Made by a program: the position numbers and the translations under genes. DNA of 64,000 bases from DAHUXN01 sp963811805. Lineage in GTDB: Bacteria > Acidobacteriota > Terriglobia > Acidiferrales > UBA7541. A model generated the notes under the pieces. That model searched no databases. It saw only the letters and a program-made list of their open reading frames with translations, and had not been told where the DNA came from. The stretch lies in assembly GCA_963811805.1 (NCBI GenBank), contig CAWESU010000001.1:620001-684000 (forward strand), given 5' to 3'. This document shows positions 18,960 through 28,700 of this stretch, in pieces; within the stretch, counting starts at the first letter, position 1; every line of letters starts with the position of its first letter.

Positions 18960-18988
18960 AGTGTACGCGCGCTTGGGTAAGATATCAA
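18960..18988 (-). promoter_or_regulatory. Sigma-70-type promoter for the PadR gene
   Basis: On the minus strand TTGATA (18988-18983), a 17-bp spacer and TACACT (18965-18960) form a good -35/-10 pair. The expected transcription start falls on or within a base or two of the ATG at 18951. Confidence 0.55.
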
Positions 18989-19011
18989 CAGGAAAGATGG
19001 GGAGCCATGAA

Positions 19012-19122
19012 AGGCGCGACTCCGGGAGTCGCGACGGGCGGGGCAAGCCCCGGCCCCTACGAAGGCAAAACCCAAATCCGCCGCGTTGCGGCGGAGGGCG
19101 CAGCGGCAAGCAGCGCCCCTAC
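19012..19122. repeat. Cluster of GC-rich palindromes and two GCTTGC-type dispersed repeats
   Basis: Between the PadR promoter and the end of the M14 gene lie a perfect hairpin GCGACTC-CGG-GAGTCGC (19016-19032), a repeat ending GGCAAGCCCCGGCCCCTAC (19040-19060) and a second copy ending GGCAAGCAGCGCCCCTAC (19100-19122). The second copy is nearly identical to the inverted copy at 9530-9552. Both copies point the same way and are 60 bp apart, like a REP pair. Confidence 0.6.
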
Positions 19123-19140
19123 CAAACGAACGCAAGGCGG

Positions 19141-22100
19141 CTACTGTTTATCGAGCTTTCTTCCGGCGTTGAGGTTGTCGAAATTCAAGATGGTGTTGAG
19201 GACGAGCGAGTAGCTGCCCAGGGTTTCGCCGCGGTAGACGGGATTATTCGAGAAGAGCACGACGTGGCCGGCGTCCATGGGGACGTCGACGACCGCGGGA
19301 CGCTGGGCGATTTCGTCGCCGCCTTCGACGAGGCCGGAGACGAGCAGGTCGTGCGCGTCGGCGTAGCGGAAGATGACGCGCGGGCGATACTGCGGCGGAA
19401 TGACGCCGATGCCGTTGCGCAACTCTTCATCGGTGACGGGCTCGGCCTGCCAAGGCTCGACGGTGGGCTCGACGGGCGCGGCTTGATTGACGCGGCCGAC
19501 GACGAAATCAGGATCGGTGAGCGTACCGCGTCCGGTGGCGCGGCCGTTCATTTCCGGACCGAGGCGGCGGAAACCGCCGCGGCCGACGATGTTGCTGACG
19601 TCGAAGGCCTGACAATTGAAGCAGTAAACGGAGAGCTCATTGCCGTAGCCGTAGGCGATGGGGCTCGCGGAATCGACAACATCAGCGCGGACGACGGTAC
19701 CGATAATTTTTTCGCGCTGCGAGCGGCCGATGCTGACGCCGTGGGTGAAGCCGAGAGAGACGGCGAGACTGGCGGTGTCCATGGAAGTGACGAGGACGCC
19801 GCCCTTTTTCACGAAGTCCTGCAGATGGGCGACGCCTTCCCAGCCAAGCTCAGGACGGGTGTCCGGCGTGGAATCAATTTTGCCGAGATTGGGAGTTTCG
19901 GTGGTGTTCTGCCACGGCAAAGGATTGCCCCAGTCGGTGGAGATGCCGTTGATGATCAGATCGGGGCTGACGAAACGACCGACGGGAGCGAAGAGGATCA
20001 CGTCGTACTTGGAATTGAGATCGGGCTCCTTGGCGACGGACTGCGTGCTGATGTAGTCGTAAGGAATGTGCATGGTGTCGAGGGCCTGACGCCACCAGCC
20101 TTCGGTCTGGGTGCTGAGCCAAGTATGCATGAGGGCGACGCGGGCGGCGCGCACGGGATGGGTTTTTACGGAAGGCGCGGAGTCGAGGCCGTAGGCCTGG
20201 AGGCCGAGATCGGCGACGGCGCTTTGCACATCGGAGGCGTTCATGTTGTGAATCAAGAAGGCGCCACGATTGAAGTCGTGGCCGCCGGCGCTGAAAGGCT
20301 CTTCTGCGGCTTCGATTTCCGCGTCTTTCAATTTATAGCGCAACGTGGCGAGGGCGGTGTCGCCGTTGTCGTTGATGGCGAAGATGGTTCCGCTGCCGGA
20401 AACACCGCTAGGGGCGGCGACGGTGGTGACGCGCTCCATGGGAACGTCGAGAACTTTGGGATCGGTGACGCGCATGACTTTGACGTTGAAAAGTTCGCCA
20501 AAGGTCCAGCCGGTGTCGTCGTAAGGAGTTTTCTGCGGATCGTCGGGGCTCCAATACTGATAGTCGAGAAGGGTATCGGCGATGCGCGAATAGGGCTGGT
20601 CCATGCGAATGATGTAGCTGCCGGCGGGAAGGTCGACGGTGGTGGTGTTGGCGGCCTCGGCGTCGCTATCGGCGGATTTGGACGCGGCGTGAGAATGGCC
20701 GGTGGAAGCTTTGGCCGGCACGGTGACGGAGAACTCCGCAGTCGCGCGTGAGATTTCGCAGTGCTGGAGCTGCAAGACGTGGAGCAAATCGGCCTGGGCG
20801 CCGAGGCGCGGGTCGTTCGCGGGCAATACGTAGGCGGCGGGGCCTTCCTCTTGGGGCTTCATCACGGAGCGCTTGGATTTCAGGTAGAAATTCTTGAGGA
20901 ACATCTGGCGATTGTCAGAAAAGAAATGCAGCGAAGTGAGCAGGCCGGTTTCTTCGTAATTGTTGTTGTCGCGCTGGGACCAGAGAACATGGGAAAGGGG
21001 AGGATTCTGGCGCCACCAGGTGCGCGAAGTTTCACTGGGATCCAGGGTGTGCTCTTCGGTGTCCGCGCCACCGTTACCGAAAGTTTCGTAAAGGCGGCTG
21101 ATGCCGTTGTGCATGGCGGCGAAAAACATGAGATAGCCCGGAGACCAAGTGTCGAATTCGCCGTGGGTGAAGACGCCGGGCATGCCGAATTTGGTCATGT
21201 CCTGGACGTTGCGCCAGCCGAGGATTTCCCATTCGTTGGTGAGGATGGGATCGACCCAGGCGTTGAAGGGGCCGTCGCCGGCGGTGTTGTCATAGAGAAA
21301 TGGGACGGATTCGTGGAGGTCGTGGAGGACTTGGGCGTCCCAGCCGACGAAAGTGTCGAGGACGTTGCGGCTGAGGGCGAGGGTCATGCCCATGGCGTCG
21401 CGATTGTTGTCATGAGCGACGTAATGGCCCCAGTACATCAGCTGCGGATAATTCTGCTGCGGATGGTCGAGATGCCAGTGATAGAGATCGACCATGCGAT
21501 CGCGGCCGTCGACTTCAACAACGGGAGTGATGAGGGTGATGACGTGGTCGCGAATATCCTGAATGTACTGGCTGTCGTCGACGGCGAGGCGGTAGGCCAT
21601 CTCCATGAGCGCGGTGGGCGCGCCGGTTTCGGTGGAGTGGATGGTGCCGGTGATGTAATAAACGGGCACGGCGGAATCGGCGAGCTTGTCGGCGACGGCG
21701 TCGTCGAGATGAATGGTGCGCGGGTCGGCGAGCTGCGCGAGTTTAGCGCGATTTTCGTCAAGATGCGCGAGGTTGGCTTCGGAAGAAACGGCGACGGCGA
21801 TCATTTCGCGGCCCTCTTCGGTGCGGCCGATGGAGAAGACTTTCACGCGCGGAGTGGCTTTCTCGAGCATGCGCATGTAGGCGTAGACCTGTTCGGCATA
21901 GGGCAAAACGCCGGGCGCGCCAGCGACGTCGCCGAGGACTTTCTCGGGCGTGGGGACGGTTTTCGACGCGGGAAGATAATCGACGAGCGGCGAAGTGAAG
22001 TAAGGCTCGGTGGTGTATTTCTGGATTTTCTGCGTGTAGGCTTCGTCGATGGGCTGCTTGGGGTCGCGGCCGGGGACCGCGGATGTGTCGGCGGTGGACA

Positions 22101-22179
22101 GACTGGTACCGAGAAGCGCGAGCGCACCGAGCAGACAAAGAACGAAAGCTGACTTCCGCAAGATTGAAGATTTTGGCAT
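19141..22179 (-). CDS. Exported M14 family zinc carboxypeptidase, paralogue 2
   Basis: A 1012-residue secreted metallopeptidase with the same layout as the gene at 10383-13556. The start at 22179 (MPKSSILRK) follows GGGGAGAG and opens a signal peptide ending near residue 33. Zinc-site motifs are HSTE (about 180), AHDNNRDAMG (about 255) and LHDLHESVPFLY (about 281). After the catalytic domain come a beta-rich region and a segment with ALMHTWLS and DVILFAPVGRF resembling a glutamine-amidotransferase-like fold. The two paralogues keep near-identical phrases around the active site and around IIRMDQPYSR. It starts 88 bp after the BNR-repeat gene and is probably co-transcribed with it, suggesting extracellular protein breakdown. 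Confidence 0.88.
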   Translation of the reverse strand: MPKSSILRKSAFVLCLLGALALLGTSLSTADTSAVPGRDPKQPIDEAYTQKIQKYTTEPYFTSPLVDYLPASKTVPTPEKVLGDVAGAPGVLPYAEQVYAYMRMLEKATPRVKVFSIGRTEEGREMIAVAVSSEANLAHLDENRAKLAQLADPRTIHLDDAVADKLADSAVPVYYITGTIHSTETGAPTALMEMAYRLAVDDSQYIQDIRDHVITLITPVVEVDGRDRMVDLYHWHLDHPQQNYPQLMYWGHYVAHDNNRDAMGMTLALSRNVLDTFVGWDAQVLHDLHESVPFLYDNTAGDGPFNAWVDPILTNEWEILGWRNVQDMTKFGMPGVFTHGEFDTWSPGYLMFFAAMHNGISRLYETFGNGGADTEEHTLDPSETSRTWWRQNPPLSHVLWSQRDNNNYEETGLLTSLHFFSDNRQMFLKNFYLKSKRSVMKPQEEGPAAYVLPANDPRLGAQADLLHVLQLQHCEISRATAEFSVTVPAKASTGHSHAASKSADSDAEAANTTTVDLPAGSYIIRMDQPYSRIADTLLDYQYWSPDDPQKTPYDDTGWTFGELFNVKVMRVTDPKVLDVPMERVTTVAAPSGVSGSGTIFAINDNGDTALATLRYKLKDAEIEAAEEPFSAGGHDFNRGAFLIHNMNASDVQSAVADLGLQAYGLDSAPSVKTHPVRAARVALMHTWLSTQTEGWWRQALDTMHIPYDYISTQSVAKEPDLNSKYDVILFAPVGRFVSPDLIINGISTDWGNPLPWQNTTETPNLGKIDSTPDTRPELGWEGVAHLQDFVKKGGVLVTSMDTASLAVSLGFTHGVSIGRSQREKIIGTVVRADVVDSASPIAYGYGNELSVYCFNCQAFDVSNIVGRGGFRRLGPEMNGRATGRGTLTDPDFVVGRVNQAAPVEPTVEPWQAEPVTDEELRNGIGVIPPQYRPRVIFRYADAHDLLVSGLVEGGDEIAQRPAVVDVPMDAGHVVLFSNNPVYRGETLGSYSLVLNTILNFDNLNAGRKLDKQ

Positions 22180-22267
22180 TTCACTCTCCCCAATAAACTG
22201 AAGCTGCTGCACTGAAATATGACCGAACATCACGCGAGATTTTGCGCGAGAGAACGATTTTGCGCGA

Positions 22268-25200
22268 TTACGGCATGATGGCCATGTCCACGTGGTTGGC
22301 CTTGAGCGTGGCGTTGAACGCCGCGACGTCTTTGTCGCGGAGTTCGTTGAAGGCCTGACGGGCGTCGGCGATTTGGCGAATGAACATGGCGTTGACTTCA
22401 TGCGCCTGATCGGTGGGCGGCAGATCGGCGCCGCTGGAGCCTTCGCCGGGCGAGCCGTACAAGAGTGCACCAAGATAGCAGAGGCGCCCGTACAAGCCCA
22501 TCGGATGGCGGAAGGAGTCCTCGATGCGGCCGGTGAGGTGCACGTCCAGCAGCTTCGATTCGGCGGCGATTTCCTGCTGCTCGAGGTCCTTGGCGGCTTT
22601 CAGGACGGCGGCATACTTGGCGTCGCCGGCGAACATGCTTTCGACGCCTTCGGTCTGCTTACGCGTCCATTCGATGTGATTGATCATGTCGGCGACGTCG
22701 CTCATTTCGCCGCGAACCCTCAGCAGGAAGGCAACTTGGGACTCGATGTCCTGTTGGGTGCCGAGAGTATTCGGATCCGGCAAGACCGTGAGAGGCGCGG
22801 AGGATTCTTTGCCGTCGATGGAGAGCTTCACGGTGTACTTCCCCGGCGCGGCGCGCGGCGCACCGTCGTAGTGGACCCAACTGACATAGGGACGGAAGCC
22901 TTCCTTGGGAACTTCGACCCAAGGTTCGCCCGGCGGGCTGGTGCGCAGCTTCACTTCCGTGGCGGGATCGTAGGTCAAATCCCACCAGACGCGATTGAGG
23001 CCAGGCTTGAGGTCTTTGAGCTTGATGGTGCGAATGGTCTTGCCATCGGCCGCGGCGACGGCGACTTCGGCGCTCTTGGGAACGGACTTCAGATAGAAAT
23101 TGATGTCCGCGCCGTACTGGGGGTTTGTGCCGGTGACGTGGCTGCCGCTTTCGGCTTCGCGGGTGTTATCGAAGGTGCGAAAACGATAGGCGGGACGCGG
23201 ATCGAAAAGCTTAACATCGGCGTCGCGGGCAGAGTCGAATTCACGCAGGGGTGTGACGTCGTCCAAAATATAGAGGCCGCGGCCATACGTGGCGACGACG
23301 AGATCATTGAAGTGGGGCTGCACGGTCAACCAATAGACGGGCGCAGGCGGCATGTTGTTTTGCAAAGATGTCCAGTGCCCGCCGTCGTCCCAGGAAACGT
23401 AGACGGAATTGTCTGTGCCGAGGTAGAGCATGCCTTTGCGAACGGGGTCTTCGATGACGCAGTGCGTGCTGCTGTTCATGGATTTGGGAATGTCGCTGCT
23501 GATGAGCATCCAGGACTGGCCGTAGTCGGCGGTTTTGTAGACGTAGGGGGCGTAATCGCCGACCTGCTCGAGGTTCACGGTGATGTAGGCCGTGCCGGCG
23601 TCGAAGTGCGACGGCTCGATATTTTCGACGGTGCCCCAGGGCGGAAGATTGGGAATGTTTTTAGTGACGTTGGTCCAATTTTTGCCGCCGTCGCGAGTGA
23701 CGCTGACCTGGCCGTCGTTGCTCCCGGTCCAGATGAGGCCGGCGGTGACGGGCGATTCGGCGATGGCGTAGAGGGTAGAGCCATCGTAAGTCATCAAGTT
23801 GTCGGTGGCGATGCCGCCGGAATTCTGCTGATGACTTTTGTCGTTGGTGGTGAGGTCTGGGCTGATGACGCGCCAGCTCTGGCCGCCGTTGTCGGTCTCG
23901 TGGACGTACTGGCTGCCGACGTAGACGCGATTGTGGTCGTGCGGCGAGACGTCGATGGGAAAGGTCCAGTGCCAGCGATATTTGACGTCGGCGGGGGCCC
24001 AGCCGTAGGTGGCTTCGGGCCAGACGGTGACGCTGCGGGCTCCCCCTGTGCGCAGATCCATGCGGGTGAGTTCGCCGTCATAGCAAGCGGACCAAACAAT
24101 ATTGTTGTCGACGGGATCGGGAATGGTGAAGCCGCTCTCGCAGCCGCCGACGTGAGTCCATTCGCCGGTGGAGATGCCGCCGCCGAAGAAGCCGCCGCCA
24201 CCCTCGAGATCGTTACTGGGGCCGCGGAAGGAGGTGCCGTCCTGGCGATTGGTGTAGACGAAATACGGGACGCGATTGTCGGTGTAGACGTGGTAAAGCT
24301 GCGCGATGGGCAGCTGCACGCGGGCGTAGTTCTTGCCGCCGTCGAGGCTGATGGAGCCGCCGGCGTCATTGGCGACCATGACGCGGTTGGGCATTAGCGG
24401 ATCGAACCAGACATCGTGATTGTCGCCGCCGGCGGAGCCGAGGCCGGTGGGATTATTTCCACCTTCGCCGCCAAAGCCGGGAATGATGCTGGTGTGGCCT
24501 GCGTCGACGGAAATGCTGAAGCCGACGGAGACGAAGAAGAGGAGATTTTCGTTGTAAGGAGCGACCGCGAAGCGGACGTAGTAGGGGGCGCGCTCCGATA
24601 AGATGTGCTGCTGATTGACGAGGGCCCAGGTTTTGCCGGCGTCGTCGGAGCGATACAGGCTGGGAGTTTTTTCCTCGATGAGCGCGTAGACACGATTGGA
24701 ATCACCGGGCGCGACTTGAACGGCCGTTTTGCCGACGGGCTCATCAGCGGCAGGAAGACCGTGGCCGGAGAGTTTTTTCCAAGTGTCGCCGCCGTCGTGG
24801 GAGACGTAGACGCCGCCGCCGGTGCCGCCGCTATTCAGATCCCAAGTGCGAATTTCGACCTGCCACATGCCGGCGAAGAGAGTTTGCGAATCGTGGGCGT
24901 CCATGGAGAGTTCGGAGCAGCCGGTGTCTTCGTTGACGAAAAGAACCTGCTGCCAGGTCTTGCCGCCATCAATGGTGCGATAAATGCCGCGCTCGTGCTG
25001 CGGGCGATAGGCCTGGCCGAGGGCGCATGCGAAGACGGTATTGGGATCGTGAGGGTCGACGATGATGCGGCCGATGTGGCCGGTGAGGTCGAGGCCCATG
25101 TGCTGCCAGGTGCGGCCGCTATCGGTGGATTTGTAGATGCCGTCGCCCATCGGATAGTCAGGGCGGATCAGGAACGGCTCGCCGGTGCCGGCCCAGACGA

Positions 25201-25525
25201 CATTGTGGGCAGATGGCGCGATGGCCAGAGAGCCGATGGCGGCGACGTCCTGCTTGTCGAAAATCGGCGTCCAGTCGATGCCGCCGTCAGTGGTCTTGAA
25301 AATGCCGCCGGCGGCCGCGCCGATGTAGACGACGTTGGGATTGCCGGGCTCGCCGACGATGGCGTCAGCGCGATTGCCCATAGGGCCGACAAAGCGATAT
25401 TGGAGCTGAGCGAGGGGATTCTCGGGCGAATTCTGGGCGCGAACTTTATCTGCAGAAACGAAGACGACCGCGATGACGCCGGCCGCAAGGCAGAACAAAG
25501 CACACAGACGATTGCGATGACTCAT
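22268..25525 (-). CDS. Secreted BNR/sortilin-like beta-propeller protein
   Basis: A 1085-residue exported protein. The start ATG at 25525 (MSHRNRL) follows GGAGG by 5 bp; an in-frame GTG four codons earlier overlaps that site. A signal peptide ends near residue 31 (DKVRA). Residues 40-750 hold many BNR/Asp-box units of the form S-x-D-x-G-x-T-W (STDSGRTWQ, SHDGGDTWKK, SDDAGKTWAL, TRDGGKNWT, SWDDGGHWT), as in sortilin/VPS10-type and WD40/YVTN-like exo-beta-propellers. The C-terminal third looks like a beta-sandwich with a helical end (QQDIESQVAFLLRVRGEM). Acidobacteria carry many such proteins; glycan or peptide binding is plausible, catalysis unproven. Probably in an operon with the M14 gene that follows. 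Confidence 0.85.
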   Translation of the reverse strand: MSHRNRLCALFCLAAGVIAVVFVSADKVRAQNSPENPLAQLQYRFVGPMGNRADAIVGEPGNPNVVYIGAAAGGIFKTTDGGIDWTPIFDKQDVAAIGSLAIAPSAHNVVWAGTGEPFLIRPDYPMGDGIYKSTDSGRTWQHMGLDLTGHIGRIIVDPHDPNTVFACALGQAYRPQHERGIYRTIDGGKTWQQVLFVNEDTGCSELSMDAHDSQTLFAGMWQVEIRTWDLNSGGTGGGVYVSHDGGDTWKKLSGHGLPAADEPVGKTAVQVAPGDSNRVYALIEEKTPSLYRSDDAGKTWALVNQQHILSERAPYYVRFAVAPYNENLLFFVSVGFSISVDAGHTSIIPGFGGEGGNNPTGLGSAGGDNHDVWFDPLMPNRVMVANDAGGSISLDGGKNYARVQLPIAQLYHVYTDNRVPYFVYTNRQDGTSFRGPSNDLEGGGGFFGGGISTGEWTHVGGCESGFTIPDPVDNNIVWSACYDGELTRMDLRTGGARSVTVWPEATYGWAPADVKYRWHWTFPIDVSPHDHNRVYVGSQYVHETDNGGQSWRVISPDLTTNDKSHQQNSGGIATDNLMTYDGSTLYAIAESPVTAGLIWTGSNDGQVSVTRDGGKNWTNVTKNIPNLPPWGTVENIEPSHFDAGTAYITVNLEQVGDYAPYVYKTADYGQSWMLISSDIPKSMNSSTHCVIEDPVRKGMLYLGTDNSVYVSWDDGGHWTSLQNNMPPAPVYWLTVQPHFNDLVVATYGRGLYILDDVTPLREFDSARDADVKLFDPRPAYRFRTFDNTREAESGSHVTGTNPQYGADINFYLKSVPKSAEVAVAAADGKTIRTIKLKDLKPGLNRVWWDLTYDPATEVKLRTSPPGEPWVEVPKEGFRPYVSWVHYDGAPRAAPGKYTVKLSIDGKESSAPLTVLPDPNTLGTQQDIESQVAFLLRVRGEMSDVADMINHIEWTRKQTEGVESMFAGDAKYAAVLKAAKDLEQQEIAAESKLLDVHLTGRIEDSFRHPMGLYGRLCYLGALLYGSPGEGSSGADLPPTDQAHEVNAMFIRQIADARQAFNELRDKDVAAFNATLKANHVDMAIMP

Positions 25526-25644
25526 GAAGGCCTCCACGCAAAGCTGGTGAATCTATCACGAGACGGGCCTGGGCGCGTGAAAAAAACGCCGCCTGACGCG
25601 TGCCAACGAGAAAAATCAAGGGCTTACTGAACCCAGGAGCGGAC

Positions 25645-25678
25645 GAAAAAAAAGGCCGGGAGGGTGGCTCCCGGCCTT
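25645..25678 (-). terminator. Rho-independent terminator after the TonB receptor gene
   Basis: A perfect 11-bp stem AAGGCCGGGAG/CTCCCGGCCTT with a 5-nt loop, followed on the minus strand by nine consecutive T (25653-25645). It sits 25 bp after the receptor stop codon and separates its transcript from the BNR/M14 pair. Confidence 0.92.
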
Positions 25679-25702
25679 GATGAACTGCGAATCGGTTAAG
25701 GT

Positions 25703-28700
25703 CTAAAAGTCAAAGCTCGCGCCGACCTGTAAGCGGCGAGGGTTATTGGCCTGGAGGTTTCCACCGCAGCCCAACACGCCCCAGTTAGGCGTGTAGTAGC
25801 CCTCGAAGCAAGGATCGTTGGGCTGCATGTGGTTGAGCACGTTGGTCCAATCAAAGTACAAGGAGCTGCTGAGACGCTCCTTGATTTTGATGTTCTTGGT
25901 GATGCCCAGGTCCAGGTTGAAGAACGGCAGGCCCTTCAGGGGACCTCCGCCGCCCATCTGTCCGTCGAAGCCGAGGATGGGATTGCGAACGGGGTCGCCG
26001 AAGATCCCGCCCATGGTCGGGCAGGTCGCGTCGGGGTTGCTGAAGACGTTGTAACCGGCGCCGGTGGTGCCGCAAACGGTTCCGTAACCGGGCTTCTCGG
26101 TGCCGCTGTAGTTCAGGTTCTTGGCGATGATCATATTCTCATACGCGAAGATGTAGTTGGTGTTGCATTCGCCGAAGCTGCCGCAATTGGCGTTGCCCGT
26201 TTGGACCTGGACCGGGAACCCGCTGCCGTAAACGAAGAGCGGTGCGAAATTCCATCCGCCGAGCAACCGACCAAGTACGCCCTGCTGAGAAGAGTAGTAG
26301 GGCTCCGCGTAGTTGAGGAAGGCGTTGAAAGTGAACTTCTCGTTGTAATACTGCGGCCCGTAATTGTTCTGAATGTTCCACGGGTCCACAGTCGCATATG
26401 AGCTGGAGGCCTGGACGACGTCTCCGGTGCCCAGCGCATTGCTGTATTGAAATTCGGTCTTGGCAGTGAGGCCGTGCCAGCTAGTGGTGGTCAACTGGAT
26501 GTAGCCGGCATTGTAGTTGCCATAGCCGTTGCTGGCGGTGGTGGTGATCGATGGCGACTGGCCATTGGCCCCATAGCCGGTGCCGGCGATGGGATCGCTG
26601 GTCATGGAGCGACCGAAGACGAACTGCCCGTTATTGGAGATGGTGTTATAGGCATCAAAGGCGTCGGAGTAAGTCATGAAGCCGTAGCCGTTGACGCCGT
26701 TGTTGTCGACGAACGCCTGGGTGCAGCTGCTGTAGCCCGTGCAATAGGATGTGCTGAGGGCGTTCTCAAAGAAAGGCTGAACGGGAGCGTTGTTGGGGTT
26801 GGTACCGTAGTTGGTGGCCACCATGACGTTGGCCCAGGCATTGGCGAAGCTCTGCCCGCCCCGGGTCATCATGTAAGGAACCGCGGTGAGGCTGTAATAC
26901 TGGATTTCATTGGACAGCTTGCGGCCAATGTAGCCGACTTCGGCCATGATCTTGGGACCGAACTGGTGCTGGACGCTGACGGTGAACTCGTCGGAACGGT
27001 TCGGGTGGAAATCGGGATCGATGGTCTCGCCCGAGCCGGTGGCGGTGCTATTGACACCGGGATACCACGGCTGCGGAAGGTCCGCAACCGGCGCGGGCAG
27101 CGGCGCAACGCACGAGCCTGAGGTGGGGCAATCCACGCCGACGCGGAAGTTGGTCACCGGAGTAGTGCCACCGCAGCCGCCGACGACGCCCATGGAGTTA
27201 TTGGGAGCGCCGCAAGTGGCCGGTTGCATCAATCCGGGAGTGAGCATGGGAACCAGGATCGGGTTGACGCCGTTGATGCGGCCGAAGATGCGCGAGTAGC
27301 CGCCGCGGATGACGGTGTCAGGCCGTAAATTCCAGGCGAATCCGATGCGCGGGCTGACGCCGCCGTAGTACGGGTAATAGGGATACTTATTCAGGCCGTC
27401 TACGTTGTCGACAATCGAAAAGCCAAGATACGGGATGTTACCAACACCCTGAAGCGCCTGCTGCTTGACGCTATTCAGGTAATTCTCGACGGACAGGATG
27501 TGGTCTTGCTGGTCCACCATGACCGTCTGATAGCCACCATTGGTGTTGAAGGGCGGCATTTCGATGGTGTAGCCGACTCCATAGTTCAGAGAGAACGTGG
27601 GCTTAAGATGCCAAGCGTCGGTTAGATAGACGTTGTAGGTCGGGATGATGCTGTCGTTGGTCAACGGCGGCGAGGAGACGCAATCGGCCGTCGCGGCGAT
27701 ACCGGAGATAGCGCAAGAGCCGCGAGTGTTGAGAGGCAACCCTGTCTCGAGGGAGCCAGGGCTGCGGGTGTATAGGCTCTGAGTTTCGTCAACCAAACCG
27801 AGAGTCATGGAGTAGAGGTTGTCATACTCGCCTTCCGCATTGGTGCCCACGATGCCCGTGGGGACATAGCCCGCCATGTTAAGGCCGTAGCCGGCGTAGG
27901 AAGAGGTATTGTTGCCGGCGCCGACGATGTACTGCTCGAAGGTGTTGATGCTCTCGCCGTTGTCATTGCGGTTGTGAGTATCGTTATTGCGTTGGTATAA
28001 GCCGCCGAGCTGGATGAGGTGGTTGCCCTTGATCCAGGTCACGTCGTCGCGGTACATCTGGTCCTTGCCGTCCCAGAAACGAGTACGTGTGTCCTGATTG
28101 TCAGTGTTGTAGGGGCCGAAAACACCGCTGGTTTCGCCGCCGATTTCGAGGGCGGCGGGATAGCCGGCAACGTTAGGCACGCCGCTGGGATCGCCGTAGG
28201 CCCAATAGTTGCGGGTGAAGCTATAGTGGAAATCGTTGGTGACGTTGGAGGTGATATTGGTGGTCAAACCGGCGGTGTACAGCCAGGGCTCCTGGGGCTT
28301 TTGGCGGATGGCTGCGTACTGACCAAAAGTGTCGCCGGGGAAGAATCCGCCGACGTCCGTCTGGTTGGAAACGGTGTTGTTGAGCTTGTAGTAGTGATAG
28401 GTGGCGTTGAAGTGCCAGCTCTTGGCGAAATCGTGGTCGATGCGGACGACGCCGAAGTTACTACTCTGCGGCGTGGAAATGGAACCTTTATATCCGCAGT
28501 AGTTGAGTCCGCCATCGCCCTGGGAGCAATCATTGGGCAGCGGCAGATAAGTAGTCCAGAGCTGGATGACGGGGTTGAGTGCTCCGGTCGCGGTGCCGTC
28601 CATGGTGGTGCCCAGCCCGCGGGGATCGCAGGGGCCGGAGGGGCACATTGAGCTGGGAATGGTTTGGCCGGTGGTGGTTATGGCGCAGTCTCTGGTGATT

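Noticed and set aside
18901..22152. Two long plus-strand frames (616 and 463 codons) opposite the second M14 gene
   Set aside because: Antisense composition; the minus frame has intact catalytic motifs and signal peptide, and the first frame also runs across a PadR gene and repeats.
22292..24397. 701-codon open frame opposite the BNR-repeat gene
   Set aside because: Gly/Ala/Val/Asp-rich antisense shadow; the minus strand has a signal peptide and repeated Asp-box motifs.
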